Shown in pieces: positions 7,629-15,473 of a stretch of DNA of 64,000 nucleotides. How positions within the stretch are numbered: the first letter of the stretch is position 1; the number at the start of each line of letters is the position of its first letter. The notes under the pieces were generated by a model that was not told the DNA's origin, did not search any database, and saw nothing but the letters and a program-made list of their open reading frames with translations. The DNA lies in NCBI GenBank assembly GCA_902776685.1, contig CACYRB010000001.1, positions 1 through 64,000 on the forward strand, given 5' to 3'. The stretch comes from an uncultured Prevotellaceae bacterium (GTDB taxonomy: Bacteria; Bacteroidota; Bacteroidia; Bacteroidales; Bacteroidaceae). The position numbers and the translations under genes were made by a program.

Positions 7629-9110
7629 TCAGCCCTCGGCTCCGTCCTTTTGGGTCGGGGGCACCGCGAGCCCCATCTCCCCGGCCTTCTGCACAAGCAG
7701 TTGCATAAGCGGCTCGCGCTCGTTGGGCACGCGATTGTCGAGAACGGCGTCTTTCAGCGTCTGTTTCAGCTCACCCACCTCGCGCGATGGCTTGAGGTTG
7801 AACATCTGCATGATTTCGTTTCCGTCGATGACGGGCTGCAGCAGACGCTTATAGTCGCGTTCCTGCAGGTCGGCCAGTTTCTCGCGCACCATGCGGAAGT
7901 TGTTGAGGAACTGCTGTTTGCGTATATGGTTTTTGCTGGTGATGTCGGCCTCGCAGAGTGTCATCAGGTCGTCGATGTCGTCGCCTGCATCGTTGAGCAA
8001 CCGCCGGACAGCGCTGTCGGTCACCACGTCGGTGGCAATGACGATGGGGCGCATGTGCAGGTCGACCAGCTTCTGTACATATTTCATCTTCATGTCGAGC
8101 GGCAACTTCAGCCGTCGGAAGATTTGCGGCACCATCTTTGCCCCCACATAGTTGTGGTTGTGGAAAGTCCAGCCCTGCGCCGGCTCCCAGCGTCGGGTCT
8201 TCATCTTGCCGATGTCGTGCAGCAGAGCGGCCCAGCGCAACCACAAAGAATCCTCGCTGCCCGCAGAGAGCGTAGCCTTCACCACGTTCTCCAGCACTTC
8301 CATCGTGTGGTAGTAGTTGTTTTTGTGGGCACGCCCGTGTGAGGTGTCCACGTTGTCGAGCGCCACGAGCTCGGGCAGGATGAGCTGCAGCAGTCCGGCT
8401 CGGTAGAGGTAGTCGAAGCCGGTGCTGGGATGTCGGGCCATGATGATTTTGTTGAGTTCGTCGCTGATGCGCTCGCCGCTGATGATTTTCAGCCGATCGG
8501 CATTACGGCGCAGTGCGTCCTCGGTCTCCTCCTCGATGAAGAAACCGAGTTGTGTGGCGAAGCGCACACAGCGCATCATGCGCAGGGGGTCGTCGCTGAA
8601 GGTGATGTCGGGGTCGAGTGGCGTGCGGATGATGCCGTCCTCGAGGTCGGCCAGCCCGTCGAACGGATCGACCAGTTCGCCGAACCGTTCTTTGTTCAGG
8701 CAGATGGCCATGGCGTTGATGGTGAAGTCGCGCCGGTTCTGGTCGTCTTCCAGCGAACCGTCTTCCACGATGGGCTTGCGCGAGTCGTGGCTGTAGCTCT
8801 CGCGCCGCGCACCGACAAACTCGACCTCAAGAGCACGGGCTCCGATTTTCACCTGCGCCGTGCCGAAGTTCTTGAACACGGAGAGGTGCGCCCGACGGCC
8901 GAGCAGCTGCTTCAGCTGCCGTGCCACCTCGATGCCGCTGCCCACGACAACGACGTCGATGTCTTTCGACGGACGACCGAGGAAAATGTCGCGGACGTAC
9001 CCGCCCACCACATAGCACTCCACGCCGAGCCCGTCGGCGGCCTGCCCTATCTGATGAAAAATCTCCTTATCAAGAATCTGTGCCAGTTCGGCATCGGTGT
9101 ATAATGTCAT
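7629..9110 (-). CDS. cca: CCA tRNA nucleotidyltransferase with HD domain
   Basis: A 493-residue class II nucleotidyltransferase that adds or repairs the 3' CCA of tRNAs. The head domain shows 'GGYVRD' (residues 36-41), the metal-binding 'DID' (50-52) and 'RRDFTINAMAI', followed by the RNA-binding 'DPLRMMRCVRFATQLGF' segment. A C-terminal HD phosphohydrolase domain is marked by 'WAALLHDIGK'. Length fits Bacteroidetes Cca proteins with an HD domain. It is transcribed leftward, with its own -7 box on the minus strand (9138-9145) in the divergent gap with the next gene. Confidence 0.93.
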   Translation of the reverse strand: MTLYTDAELAQILDKEIFHQIGQAADGLGVECYVVGGYVRDIFLGRPSKDIDVVVVGSGIEVARQLKQLLGRRAHLSVFKNFGTAQVKIGARALEVEFVGARRESYSHDSRKPIVEDGSLEDDQNRRDFTINAMAICLNKERFGELVDPFDGLADLEDGIIRTPLDPDITFSDDPLRMMRCVRFATQLGFFIEEETEDALRRNADRLKIISGERISDELNKIIMARHPSTGFDYLYRAGLLQLILPELVALDNVDTSHGRAHKNNYYHTMEVLENVVKATLSAGSEDSLWLRWAALLHDIGKMKTRRWEPAQGWTFHNHNYVGAKMVPQIFRRLKLPLDMKMKYVQKLVDLHMRPIVIATDVVTDSAVRRLLNDAGDDIDDLMTLCEADITSKNHIRKQQFLNNFRMVREKLADLQERDYKRLLQPVIDGNEIMQMFNLKPSREVGELKQTLKDAVLDNRVPNEREPLMQLLVQKAGEMGLAVPPTQKDGAEG

Positions 9111-9189
9111 AAAATCTTAAATCTCCTTAAACGGGTGCAAAAATACGAAATATTTATGAATTATGAACGATGTATTATGAATTATTTTC

Positions 9190-9197
9190 TATCTTTG
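9190..9197 (+). promoter_or_regulatory. -7 element TATCTTTG upstream of small lipoprotein gene
   Basis: An exact TAnnTTTG match 31 bases before the ATG at 9229. I could not find a convincing -33 element at the usual distance, so this rests on the -7 box only. Confidence 0.45.
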
Positions 9198-9228
9198 CAG
9201 TAGATTCCGCTATCCAACAAAAAAGCGC

Positions 9229-9666
9229 ATGAAACATATATGGCTGTTACTGGCACTGCTGGCCCTGACCTCGTGCAAAGAAACCGAGGAACAGATGGCT
9301 GCCGACCTGCTCGGAGAGATTGAGTCGCTCTACGCGCAGGGCGACTACGATGCCACGCTCGACAGCATCATGTCGCTGCGCGAGCGGTTCCCCATGGCCA
9401 TCGAAGAGCGGCGGCAGGCACTGCGCATCTGGCAGAACGCCTCGTTGAAGATGGCTCAGGCCGACGTCATCCACACCGACTCGGCCCTGCAGCGCACGCT
9501 GCGACTCATCGAGCAGACGCCCAACCTCGGGCAGGCCAACCGCCTGCGCATGAGACGCGACTCGCTCAAGGCCCGCTACGAAGCCATGTGCGGCGTGGTC
9601 AGAATGATTCACTTCCGGCAGAAGGAGCTCAACGAAGCCACCGCCACCGCAAATGTTAAAAAATAG
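9229..9666 (+). CDS. Small lipoprotein, helical, unknown function
   Basis: A 145-residue exported protein with a short signal peptide and lipobox (LALTSC near residue 16). The mature part is predicted helical and charged, and 'IESLYAQGDYDATLDSIMSLRERFP' looks like one TPR-type hairpin. No known enzyme motif is visible. It is divergent from cca and stands alone; the gene-free region that follows contains a palindrome array. I do not recognise the family beyond its lipoprotein nature. Confidence 0.75.
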   Translation: MKHIWLLLALLALTSCKETEEQMAADLLGEIESLYAQGDYDATLDSIMSLRERFPMAIEERRQALRIWQNASLKMAQADVIHTDSALQRTLRLIEQTPNLGQANRLRMRRDSLKARYEAMCGVVRMIHFRQKELNEATATANVKK

Positions 9667-9833
9667 CCCGATTTTAACATTTTACGTTTCCCCCATAAAT
9701 GCCGATTTTCGGCATTTTTTGTTTCCCGCTGTCAGTTTATCAGAAAATCGGCCGTTTTTCTTCGTTTTTTACAACCCACTGAAAAAGAAAACGTTACGCC
9801 ACTTTTCACTTTTCATTCATCACTTTTCACTTC

Positions 9834-9940
9834 CGAAAGATATATGTTTCGCTCGCGAAAGCTAAGCTTTCACCCTCCGAAAGACCGTGTTTTGCAAGCC
9901 AAAAAACCGTGTTTTGCAACCCGAAACATATATCTTTCGG
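9834..9940 (-). repeat. Five-palindrome 22-bp array, copy 2
   Basis: Palindrome centres lie at about 9842.5, 9864, 9886, 9908 and 9930.5. Read on the minus strand, the cores run ATATAT, ACGGT, ACGGT, CTTAG, ATATAT, the same order as copies 1 and 3, so this copy is inverted relative to them. Its 5' flank on that strand is again a CACTCCCTTTTC-like tract. Confidence 0.85.
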
Positions 9941-10129
9941 AATAAAAGAGAAGTGAAAAGGGAGTGAAAAGGGAGTGAATGGGTGGAAAACGGCTCGTTT
10001 TTCATCGCTTTGCAACAAATTGTAAGTGTTAAAATCGTACTCCCATTTTAACACTTTCCCCGTTTTTCTGCACATATATGGCATTTCACCCATCACCATC
10101 CGCAAGATTCACTGGGTATAACAAAACTA

Positions 10130-10292
10130 ACTTTAAAATCCCGTGTTGTACAATAACTACATCAAGGGATTATGTTGGCTCTGTTGTCAATCACAGAGTA
10201 ATAAAGATGCTAACTACTATTCAAATATGCTGAGGAGGGCAACCTTCGGCACTTCCGAGTTTTGCGGTTGAACTTCTTCGACCGCAAAGGTA
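10130..10292 (-). ncRNA. Possible structured RNA, unidentified
   Basis: On the minus strand TACCTTTG (complement of 10285-10292) is an exact -7 box. Downstream lie a GGAAGTGCC/GGTTGCCCTCC-type hairpin and a perfect CTCTGT/ACAGAG stem (10179-10184 with 10193-10198), and there is no reading frame of note. A strong stem (about 10264-10285) overlaps the -7 box and could instead be an operator. No -33 element or terminator was found and I cannot name a family. The strand is uncertain. Confidence 0.3.
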
Positions 10293-10444
10293 CACAATAA
10301 TCCTCGAACTCCTTTGATAATAATTTCGGGCTTTCTTTCACTTTTTACCGAAAAGACTCCATCTTAACCATCCTCAAAAATAAAAAATTCACAAATCCAT
10401 CACATTTTTTATGCTTCCAAAGTGGTAATTCGAAGATTTTTGTG

Positions 10445-10636
10445 TAATTTTGCGACGTTCTTCGGAATAAATGACATAATAGGCTCTACACTCCCAATCA
10501 CCACTTCGGAAATATGGAGCCAAGCAGTAACAGGGGCGTTGGCTCATTGTGCGCAGGCGTTTCAACGGTTACTGAAGTTTGTGGTGAACTAGGAGTGCGT
10601 GGAAATAGCCTGCGCATTTAATTAAATACAAATAAC
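10445..10636 (+). ncRNA. Structured RNA or leader with 6S-like rod fold
   Basis: TAATTTTG (10445-10452) is a plausible -7 box. The ~160 bases that follow fold into a rod with nested long-range stems: 10481-10485/10607-10611, 10489-10494/10592-10597, 10499-10502/10583-10586, 10503-10507/10574-10578, then 10525-10531 plus 10537-10541 with the continuous strand 10563-10574. An asymmetric bubble (10508-10524) interrupts it. Competing stems exist (10517-10523/10539-10545 and an 8-bp 10551-10558/10608-10615). Either a stand-alone RNA of 6S architecture or a switching leader of the gene at 10637. Confidence 0.45.
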
Positions 10637-11641
10637 ATGGAATCAAAAAACAGAACGTTAACTTATGAGAGGATGCACAGAGCATCTTTCCTGCTCTTTA
10701 TTCTATTATTATTGGCCCCAATCATTGGCTTCTTGCTGTTTCAGTCAGGCTGGTGGATGTTCTTTTCTTGTCTGGTTGTGTATCTTTTTCAGGTCATGTT
10801 GTGGCCCTGGACAATGGAGTCAAAGAAAAGCATTACAATAAACGCTGATGAAATAGATTTGTATGCCCAAAAAGAAAAAAAGATAATTTCTTTATATAGA
10901 GGATTATATGTCATAATTGCATTATTGGATTTATATCCTTTATTTTCTATGAGCAGAACTATCATGGAAGCATTTTGGGAAAATGGAGTTTATATGAAAA
11001 CTTACGAAGGAGGTTTGTTTGTTTTTATATTAACTTTACTGATGTTACTTATCAATATGGTTGCAATTGTGGAGGCCCCCAAAATAACAAATATATTTGA
11101 GATTAAGAATAAGTTTCAAAAGACAGGTCTGACACCTGACGAACAATCGGAAAGGGATAGAAGGGTCGCTGCCAAGAGGAGAGAAGATAAATTAGCGGAG
11201 GAGAAAGAAAAGTACGGAGAAGGACATCAGGTCATAGATCGAGATTTGAAATTATACATAAATGAGAACTTGCAGAAAATTTACATGAAAGGCGAGGAAT
11301 ACAATTTCAGTGACATTCTTAGTTTTTCTGTTCAGGATAATGCTCAAACTATTTATTCTAGTTCAACATCAACAGCAAAGACAAACAATGGAAGTATGCT
11401 TAAACGTGCTGCTGTTGGTGGGCTTGTTGCTGGAAATATAGGTGCCGTAATAGGTGGGGCGACAGCCTCAAAGACTATTGAAACTTCAGGCAGTATTAGT
11501 TATATTGTGCATAGTTACTCCATTGTTGTAACCGTCAATTGCATAAATTCACCAATGGTCACTTTGAAAATTGGCGAAGATCAAAATCTCATGAACCAAG
11601 TAAGATCTATATTGACAGTTATTATCAATAGAAACAAATAA
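10637..11641 (+). CDS. Membrane protein with glycine-zipper, unknown function
   Basis: A 334-residue protein. The N-terminal 160 residues have about four hydrophobic segments in two pairs (near residues 17-55 and 92-155). A highly charged helical stretch (about 168-200, rich in K, E and R) precedes a cytosolic-looking domain. Within that domain 'AAVGGLVAGNIGAVIGGATA' (about 255-275) is a glycine-zipper-like helix, and a beta-rich C-terminal end follows. This resembles bacterial proteins with a PH-like or SHOCT-associated module, but I cannot assign a function. A/T content is higher than in neighbouring core genes, which suggests acquisition. It follows the structured RNA directly. Confidence 0.75.
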   Translation: MESKNRTLTYERMHRASFLLFILLLLAPIIGFLLFQSGWWMFFSCLVVYLFQVMLWPWTMESKKSITINADEIDLYAQKEKKIISLYRGLYVIIALLDLYPLFSMSRTIMEAFWENGVYMKTYEGGLFVFILTLLMLLINMVAIVEAPKITNIFEIKNKFQKTGLTPDEQSERDRRVAAKRREDKLAEEKEKYGEGHQVIDRDLKLYINENLQKIYMKGEEYNFSDILSFSVQDNAQTIYSSSTSTAKTNNGSMLKRAAVGGLVAGNIGAVIGGATASKTIETSGSISYIVHSYSIVVTVNCINSPMVTLKIGEDQNLMNQVRSILTVIINRNK

Positions 11642-11646
11642 TCATG

Positions 11647-11673
11647 TTGGAGGCGGATTAGACTCCACCTCCA
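11647..11673. terminator. Bidirectional terminator hairpin
   Basis: Arms 11647-11657 and 11663-11673 pair (TTGGAGG-C-GGA with TCC-A-CCTCCAA) between two convergent genes, 6 bases after one stop codon and 12 bases from the other. Confidence 0.6.
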
Positions 11674-11684
11674 ATGCGATATGA

Positions 11685-12050
11685 TTAAATTCTCATTCTA
11701 AGATAACAGTCTGGTGCATTCTCCCTGAGCCAGACTTGTAATTCATCCACATATTTGAAACCTTTCGATTCGACAGTCGAAGAAATAGAAGTATAGCCAT
11801 CTATTCCATTTTCAAGATACGGCTTTGGATTGCGTATAGGAGTATTCTTGCCTGGAGCAATGATAGGTGCTCTCAATTTTTCACATTCCAATACTATTCC
11901 ATTATCTTTTCCACTTCCGATTTCAACCGAATTAAGCCTCTCCAATGTAACCTCATAATTCTTCGTTAAAACAGCATGGCCATTTTCAATCCTTTTGATT
12001 GTTGAAACAAGCGTTCCATCTTGAACGATGTCTCCAGTTACAAATTTCAT
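11685..12050 (-). CDS. Hypothetical protein, 121 residues
   Basis: A soluble, mostly beta-rich small protein (opening MKFVTGDIVQDGTLVSTI). The start resembles the small YopX-like or SH3-like phage-associated proteins that begin with a 'GDIV.DG' turn, but the match is too weak to name. It stands alone, leftward, with its own near-perfect promoter. The rather A/T-rich composition matches the accessory genes on either side. Confidence 0.65.
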   Translation of the reverse strand: MKFVTGDIVQDGTLVSTIKRIENGHAVLTKNYEVTLERLNSVEIGSGKDNGIVLECEKLRAPIIAPGKNTPIRNPKPYLENGIDGYTSISSTVESKGFKYVDELQVWLRENAPDCYLRMRI

Positions 12051-12076
12051 TTTCTTTTTGTTTATAAATCACGATT

Positions 12077-12108
12077 CAAAGCTATAATAAAAATGTAGCG
12101 CATTCAAA
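12077..12108 (-). promoter_or_regulatory. Bacteroidetes promoter for the 121-residue protein gene
   Basis: On the minus strand TTTG (complement of 12105-12108), 20 bases, then TAGCTTTG (complement of 12077-12084). Both boxes match consensus. The ATG at 12050 is about 20 bases downstream of the expected start of transcription. Confidence 0.75.
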
Positions 12109-12194
12109 CATTTTTTGGGGAAATCTTTGCTTTTTGGACTAAAATTGTCTAAAAACGGTTTCAATTGAAAAATCAAAGTCCAATATTATAATAA

Positions 12195-12231
12195 CGGGAA
12201 CCCACACCGACATTCTCGGCCTCGGTTCCCG
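12195..12231 (-). terminator. Terminator after the DUF2442 gene
   Basis: Arms 12195-12202 and 12224-12231 (CGGGAACC/GGTTCCCG) form an 8-bp stem followed on the minus strand by an A/T-rich tail, 22 bases past the DUF2442 stop codon. Confidence 0.65.
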
Positions 12232-12252
12232 CTCTTTGTTTGTGTTTATTTA

Positions 12253-12501
12253 CTACGCCGCCTTTCCCAACTCATAGAGCCTTTCGGGGGCGAAGTCCAC
12301 GCCGTTGTACCATTCCAGTGTCCAGTCGGTGAGGGCGAACTGCACAAACTTGTCATGGTCGAGCAGTTGTTCGCGAAGTTTTCCTTTCAGCAGCGGTTTG
12401 AAATCTACGATGCGACGCTCGCCGTTGCTGAACTCCAGTTCCATCGTGTAGTCGTGCAGGTAGTCCACATCGACCACTCTAAGCAATTCCATATCTTCCA
12501 T
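12253..12501 (-). CDS. DUF2442 protein (partner of DUF4160)
   Basis: An 82-residue small protein with the DUF2442 signature: 'V..DYTMELEFSNGERRIVDFKPLL' followed by 'FVQFALTDWTLEWYNGVDFAPERLY'. DUF2442 genes commonly sit beside DUF4160 genes, and the pair has been suggested to be toxin-antitoxin-like; biochemical function is not established. It lies 8 bases downstream of a DUF4160 gene that appears frameshifted, so the module may no longer work. A second pair faces it at 13015-13587. Confidence 0.85.
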   Translation of the reverse strand: MEDMELLRVVDVDYLHDYTMELEFSNGERRIVDFKPLLKGKLREQLLDHDKFVQFALTDWTLEWYNGVDFAPERLYELGKAA

Positions 12502-12509
12502 ATCTGTTG

Positions 12510-12763
12510 TTATTTTAAAGGGTCAATGGGCAGTGCTTCGTCTCCGTTCTGTAGGCGTGCCCAATTCGCCATCAGTTCGTCGTGGTGCTCATCCATCCAC
12601 TCAAACACTTTCTTTAAGGCCTTACGTGGCAACTGCCCCTTCACCACACCCTTGGTGATGGTGATGGTGCAACGGTAGTCACCGTAGCGCACATGAAAAT
12701 GTGGCGGATTATGGTCGTCGCCGAACATCGCAATGATAATACAAATCTACATATCTCTGACAT
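12510..12763 (-). pseudogene. DUF4160 gene with N-terminal frameshift
   Basis: The 72-residue frame that begins at 12728 (MFGDDHNPPHFHVRYGDY) is the DUF4160 core but lacks its usual first ~20 residues. In another frame, an ATG at 12763 encodes MSEICRF, the expected beginning. The middle 'IIIAMFGDDHN' resumes in the main frame after a TAG. Loss of about four bases near 12742 would explain this. A shortened protein could still be made from 12728. A minus-strand -7 box (TAAATTTG, 12790-12797) lies upstream of the older start. Confidence 0.65.
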
Positions 12764-12865
12764 TTCCGTTCTCATTTATTGTTTAGCCGCAAATTTACGA
12801 TTTTATTTTGAATTATGGCGCATTTCTGTGAAAAAAGTTCATTTCAATATCCACTGTCAATATTC

Positions 12866-12909
12866 TATAGAGTCAACCAGCAAGCGCAAGTTTGCTGGTT
12901 GACTCTATA
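12866..12909. repeat. 18-bp perfect palindrome between divergent modules
   Basis: Arms 12866-12883 and 12892-12909 are exact reverse complements with an 8-base loop. It sits between the divergent promoters of the two DUF4160/DUF2442 pairs, where a terminator is not needed for either. It may be an operator bound by a module protein, a guard against read-through, or the footprint of a mobile element. Confidence 0.7.
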
Positions 12910-12954
12910 ATACTTAACTATCGGGTGCGGCATTTAAACAAAAACCCTCAATAA

Positions 12955-12986
12955 TTTGGCTTTTCCTACGATTTTTTGTACCTTTG
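12955..12986 (+). promoter_or_regulatory. Bacteroidetes promoter of the second DUF4160 module
   Basis: TTTG (12955-12958), 20 bases, TACCTTTG (12979-12986): a full consensus match. It decides the start of the gene that follows, because an in-frame ATG at 12976 lies inside the promoter. Confidence 0.85.
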
Positions 12987-13014
12987 CAGCTGCAAACGAC
13001 AAAAGAAAAATTTT

Positions 13015-13320
13015 ATGCCAAAAATATTTGAATATTTCGGTTTCATCTTTTTCTTCTACTCTAATGAGCATGAACCTATACACGTTCATGTTTTGCATGG
13101 CAGCAAGGAAAGCGTTTTCGAGCTCATCATGATGAACGGGGAGTTGACCGACATCCGCATTAGAGAGAAGAATGGGGCTGAGTCGTTATCCGACAAAGAA
13201 AAACGAACAGTTGAGATGTTCATCCGTAAATATTACAAAAACATTATTGACAAATGGATTAAGTTTTTCGTACTCAAACAAGCTGTCAGATGCACTAACA
13301 TAAAGAATAAAATATTATAA
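13015..13320 (+). CDS. DUF4160 protein
   Basis: A 101-residue protein that opens MPKIFEYFGFIFFFYSNEHEPIHVHV, the DUF4160 signature: a beta hairpin, then 'EHEPIHVHV' in place of the 'DHNPPHFHV' of its broken relative at 12510. The C-terminal half is helical and basic. I start at 13015, about 22 bases downstream of the predicted transcription start. It is followed after 12 bases by a DUF2442 gene. It shares only the family fold with the left-hand copy, so the two modules are not a recent duplication. Confidence 0.88.
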   Translation: MPKIFEYFGFIFFFYSNEHEPIHVHVLHGSKESVFELIMMNGELTDIRIREKNGAESLSDKEKRTVEMFIRKYYKNIIDKWIKFFVLKQAVRCTNIKNKIL

Positions 13321-13332
13321 GGAGGATATGAC

Positions 13333-13587
13333 ATGGAGAGACTATACATTATAAAGGCCGAGGATGCAGGCAACTTCACTGTCAGCCTGACATTCAGCGA
13401 CAATACCGTGCAGACTGTCGATATTGGCGATTTCATCCGTCGACACCCACACCCGCAATATAACAAATATCTTGACGTACGCAAGTTTAGCCAGTTTACT
13501 ATCGAAAACGGAAACATCGTTTGGGGGAAAAACTGGGATTTAATGTTTCCCATTGAGCAGCTGCATGCCGGGACTATATCAGATTAA
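13333..13587 (+). CDS. DUF2442 protein
   Basis: An 84-residue DUF2442 protein: an N-terminal beta sheet ('FTVSLTFSDNTVQTVDIGDFI'), then 'FSQFTIENGNIVWGKNWDLMFPIEQLH'. It is transcribed with the DUF4160 gene upstream from the promoter at 12955-12986. The pair is a candidate toxin-antitoxin-like unit by family association only. The next gene starts 7 bases after the stop, so expression may run on into it. Confidence 0.87.
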   Translation: MERLYIIKAEDAGNFTVSLTFSDNTVQTVDIGDFIRRHPHPQYNKYLDVRKFSQFTIENGNIVWGKNWDLMFPIEQLHAGTISD

Positions 13588-13594
13588 TCAATAT

Positions 13595-14140
13595 ATGGAA
13601 AATCGAAATACAGAACAGCAGTTCAAGGCGGTGATGCAGGAATGTCGCTCGCTGTTTGAAAAGAAACTGCACGACTACGGAGCCTCGTGGCGCATACTGC
13701 GCCCGTCGTCGCTGACCGACCAGCTCTTCATCAAGGCCAAGCGCATACGCTCGCTCGAAGAGAAGAAAGAATCGCTCGTGGGCGAAGGCATCCGGCCCGA
13801 GTTCGTCGCACTGGTCAACTACGGCATCGTGGGACTCATTCAGCTCGAACGCGGACACGTCGATCAGGTCGACATCACCCCCGACGAGGCCATGATGCTC
13901 TACGACAGCTACGCCGACGACACCCTGCAGCTGATGCTGAAGAAAAACCACGACTACGACGAGGCGTGGCGCTCCATGCGCGTCAGCTCATACACCGACT
14001 TCATACTCACCAAGCTGCAACGCATCAAGGAGATTGAAGACCTGCAAGGACAGACCCTCGTCAGCGAGGGCATCGGCTCAAACTATCAGGACATCATCAA
14101 CTATGCCGTCTTCGGATGCATCAAGCTGAGTGAAGGATGA
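13595..14140 (+). CDS. DUF1599 (nucleotide-modification-associated) protein
   Basis: A 181-residue protein made of two copies of the DUF1599 motif: 'FEKKLHDYGASWRILRPSS...KAKRIRSLEE' then 'GIVGLIQLERG', and 'MLKKNHDYDEAWRSMRVSS...KLQRIKEIED' then 'AVFGCIKLSEG'. The family is described as nucleotide-modification-associated, but its role in Bacteroidetes is unknown. I chose ATG 13595 (MENRNTEQQ), since the earlier in-frame ATG lies within the DUF2442 gene. It heads a run with DoxX-like, tpiA, SPOR and folE genes that I recall as conserved in Bacteroidales. Confidence 0.85.
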   Translation: MENRNTEQQFKAVMQECRSLFEKKLHDYGASWRILRPSSLTDQLFIKAKRIRSLEEKKESLVGEGIRPEFVALVNYGIVGLIQLERGHVDQVDITPDEAMMLYDSYADDTLQLMLKKNHDYDEAWRSMRVSSYTDFILTKLQRIKEIEDLQGQTLVSEGIGSNYQDIINYAVFGCIKLSEG

Positions 14141-14171
14141 AAAGGTGAAAGGTTGAAAAGTTGAATGCATT

Positions 14172-15473
14172 ATGAAGAGGTGGCTTGTCAACATCTGTCG
14201 GTTTCTGCTTTCTGCGGTGTTCATCTTCTCGGGATTCGTGAAGGCCGTCGACCCGCTCGGCACGCAGTATAAGCTGCAAGACTATGCCGAAGCCCTTGGC
14301 ATGGCGTCGCTCCTACCCGACTGGCTCACACTCGGCACGGCTGTCGTGCTGGCAGCCATAGAATTTGTGCTGGGCATCTTGCTGCTCTTCGCCATACAGC
14401 GGCGCATCACGTCGAGAGTGGTGCTCGCCTTCATGGCTGTGATGACACTCATCACGCTGTGGGTGGCCCTGTGGAACCCGGTGGAAGACTGCGGGTGCTT
14501 CGGCGATGCCGTCAAGCTCACCAACGGACAGACGCTGGCCAAGAACATCGTGCTGCTCGCCTGCGCCGTCGTCGTGGCACGCTGGCCGCTCATCATGCCG
14601 CGGCTCATCTCGAAGACCAATCAGTGGATTGTCATCAACTACACCATTGTCTTCATCTTCGCCATGAGCATCTTCAGCCTCTACCTGCTGCCCATGTTCG
14701 ATTTCCGACCCTATCACATCGGAGCCGACCTGAGAAGGGGCATGGAGATTCCCGAAGGTGCCGAGCAACCCGAGTTTGAGACCACCTTCATCATGAAGAA
14801 GAACGGGGAGACACGCGAGTTCACCCTCGAGAACTACCCCGACTCCACTTGGGAGTTCGTCGACCGCAAGACACGACAGACTAAAGCCGGCTATGTGCCG
14901 CCCATACACGACTTCTCTATTGAACTGCGGCCCGACGGCGACGACATCACCGACCAGATACTCGACGACAAGGGCTACACCTTCCTGCTCGTCGCACCAC
15001 ACCTCGAACAGGCCGACGAGACCAACTTCGGCAACATAGAGAAGATTTACGAGTATGCCGTAGAACACGACATCCCCTTCTACTGCCTCACCGCCAGCAA
15101 CGACGAGGGCACAAGCCGATGGAGCGAGCGCACCGGTGCCGAATATCCATTCTGCACAACCGACCCCACCACGCTCAAGACCATCATACGCAGCAACCCC
15201 GGACTGCTGCTCGTCAAAGACGGCAAGGTCATCAACAAATGGAGCCACAACGCTCTGCCCGACGAACAACTGCCACAGGGCGCACTCGAGACCTCGGACC
15301 TGGGTAAGATGCCCGAAGACAAGGTTCCGGGAAAGATTCTGAAAATCGTGCTGTGGTTCGTGCTGCCCCTTTTCCTGCTCACACTGGCCGACCGACTGTG
15401 GGCATGGACAAAATGGTTCAGAAGAAAAAAGAACATAACATCATATCAACTTATTAAACAACAAAACAAAAAA
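14172..15473 (+). CDS. DoxX-family membrane protein with thioredoxin-like domain
   Basis: About 430 residues. The N-terminal ~140 residues form the four-helix DoxX unit ('[25 protein letters not shown]'), with a further hydrophobic segment before residue 180. A periplasmic thioredoxin/peroxiredoxin-like part follows (about 250-385: '[13 protein letters not shown]', '[12 protein letters not shown]', '[14 protein letters not shown]'), then a final membrane segment. There is no CxxC, so redox chemistry is uncertain. The frame has no stop before tpiA: it runs through an A-rich spacer straight into the isomerase ATG. A one-base change in the A6 tract at 15425-15430 would expose a stop (TAA at 15436). 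Confidence 0.82.

Larger units (their letters stand above)
9667..10440. other. Gene-free region: palindrome array and RNA candidate
   Basis: Nearly 1 kb separates the small lipoprotein gene from the next one. It holds pyrimidine-rich repeats, array copy 2 (9834-9940) bounded on both sides by oppositely oriented CACTTTTCACTCCC-like tracts, and a structured stretch (10130-10292) with a minus-strand -7 box. I found no coding frame with family features. Confidence 0.65.

Noticed and set aside
10130..10292. Possible tracrRNA of a type II CRISPR system (GTTGTACAATAACT-like start, hairpins).
   Set aside because: No cas gene, no repeat-spacer array and no matching repeat found anywhere in the window. 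Kept only as an unassigned structured region.
10445..10636. Retron ncRNA upstream of its gene.
   Set aside because: The downstream gene is a membrane protein without any reverse-transcriptase motif.
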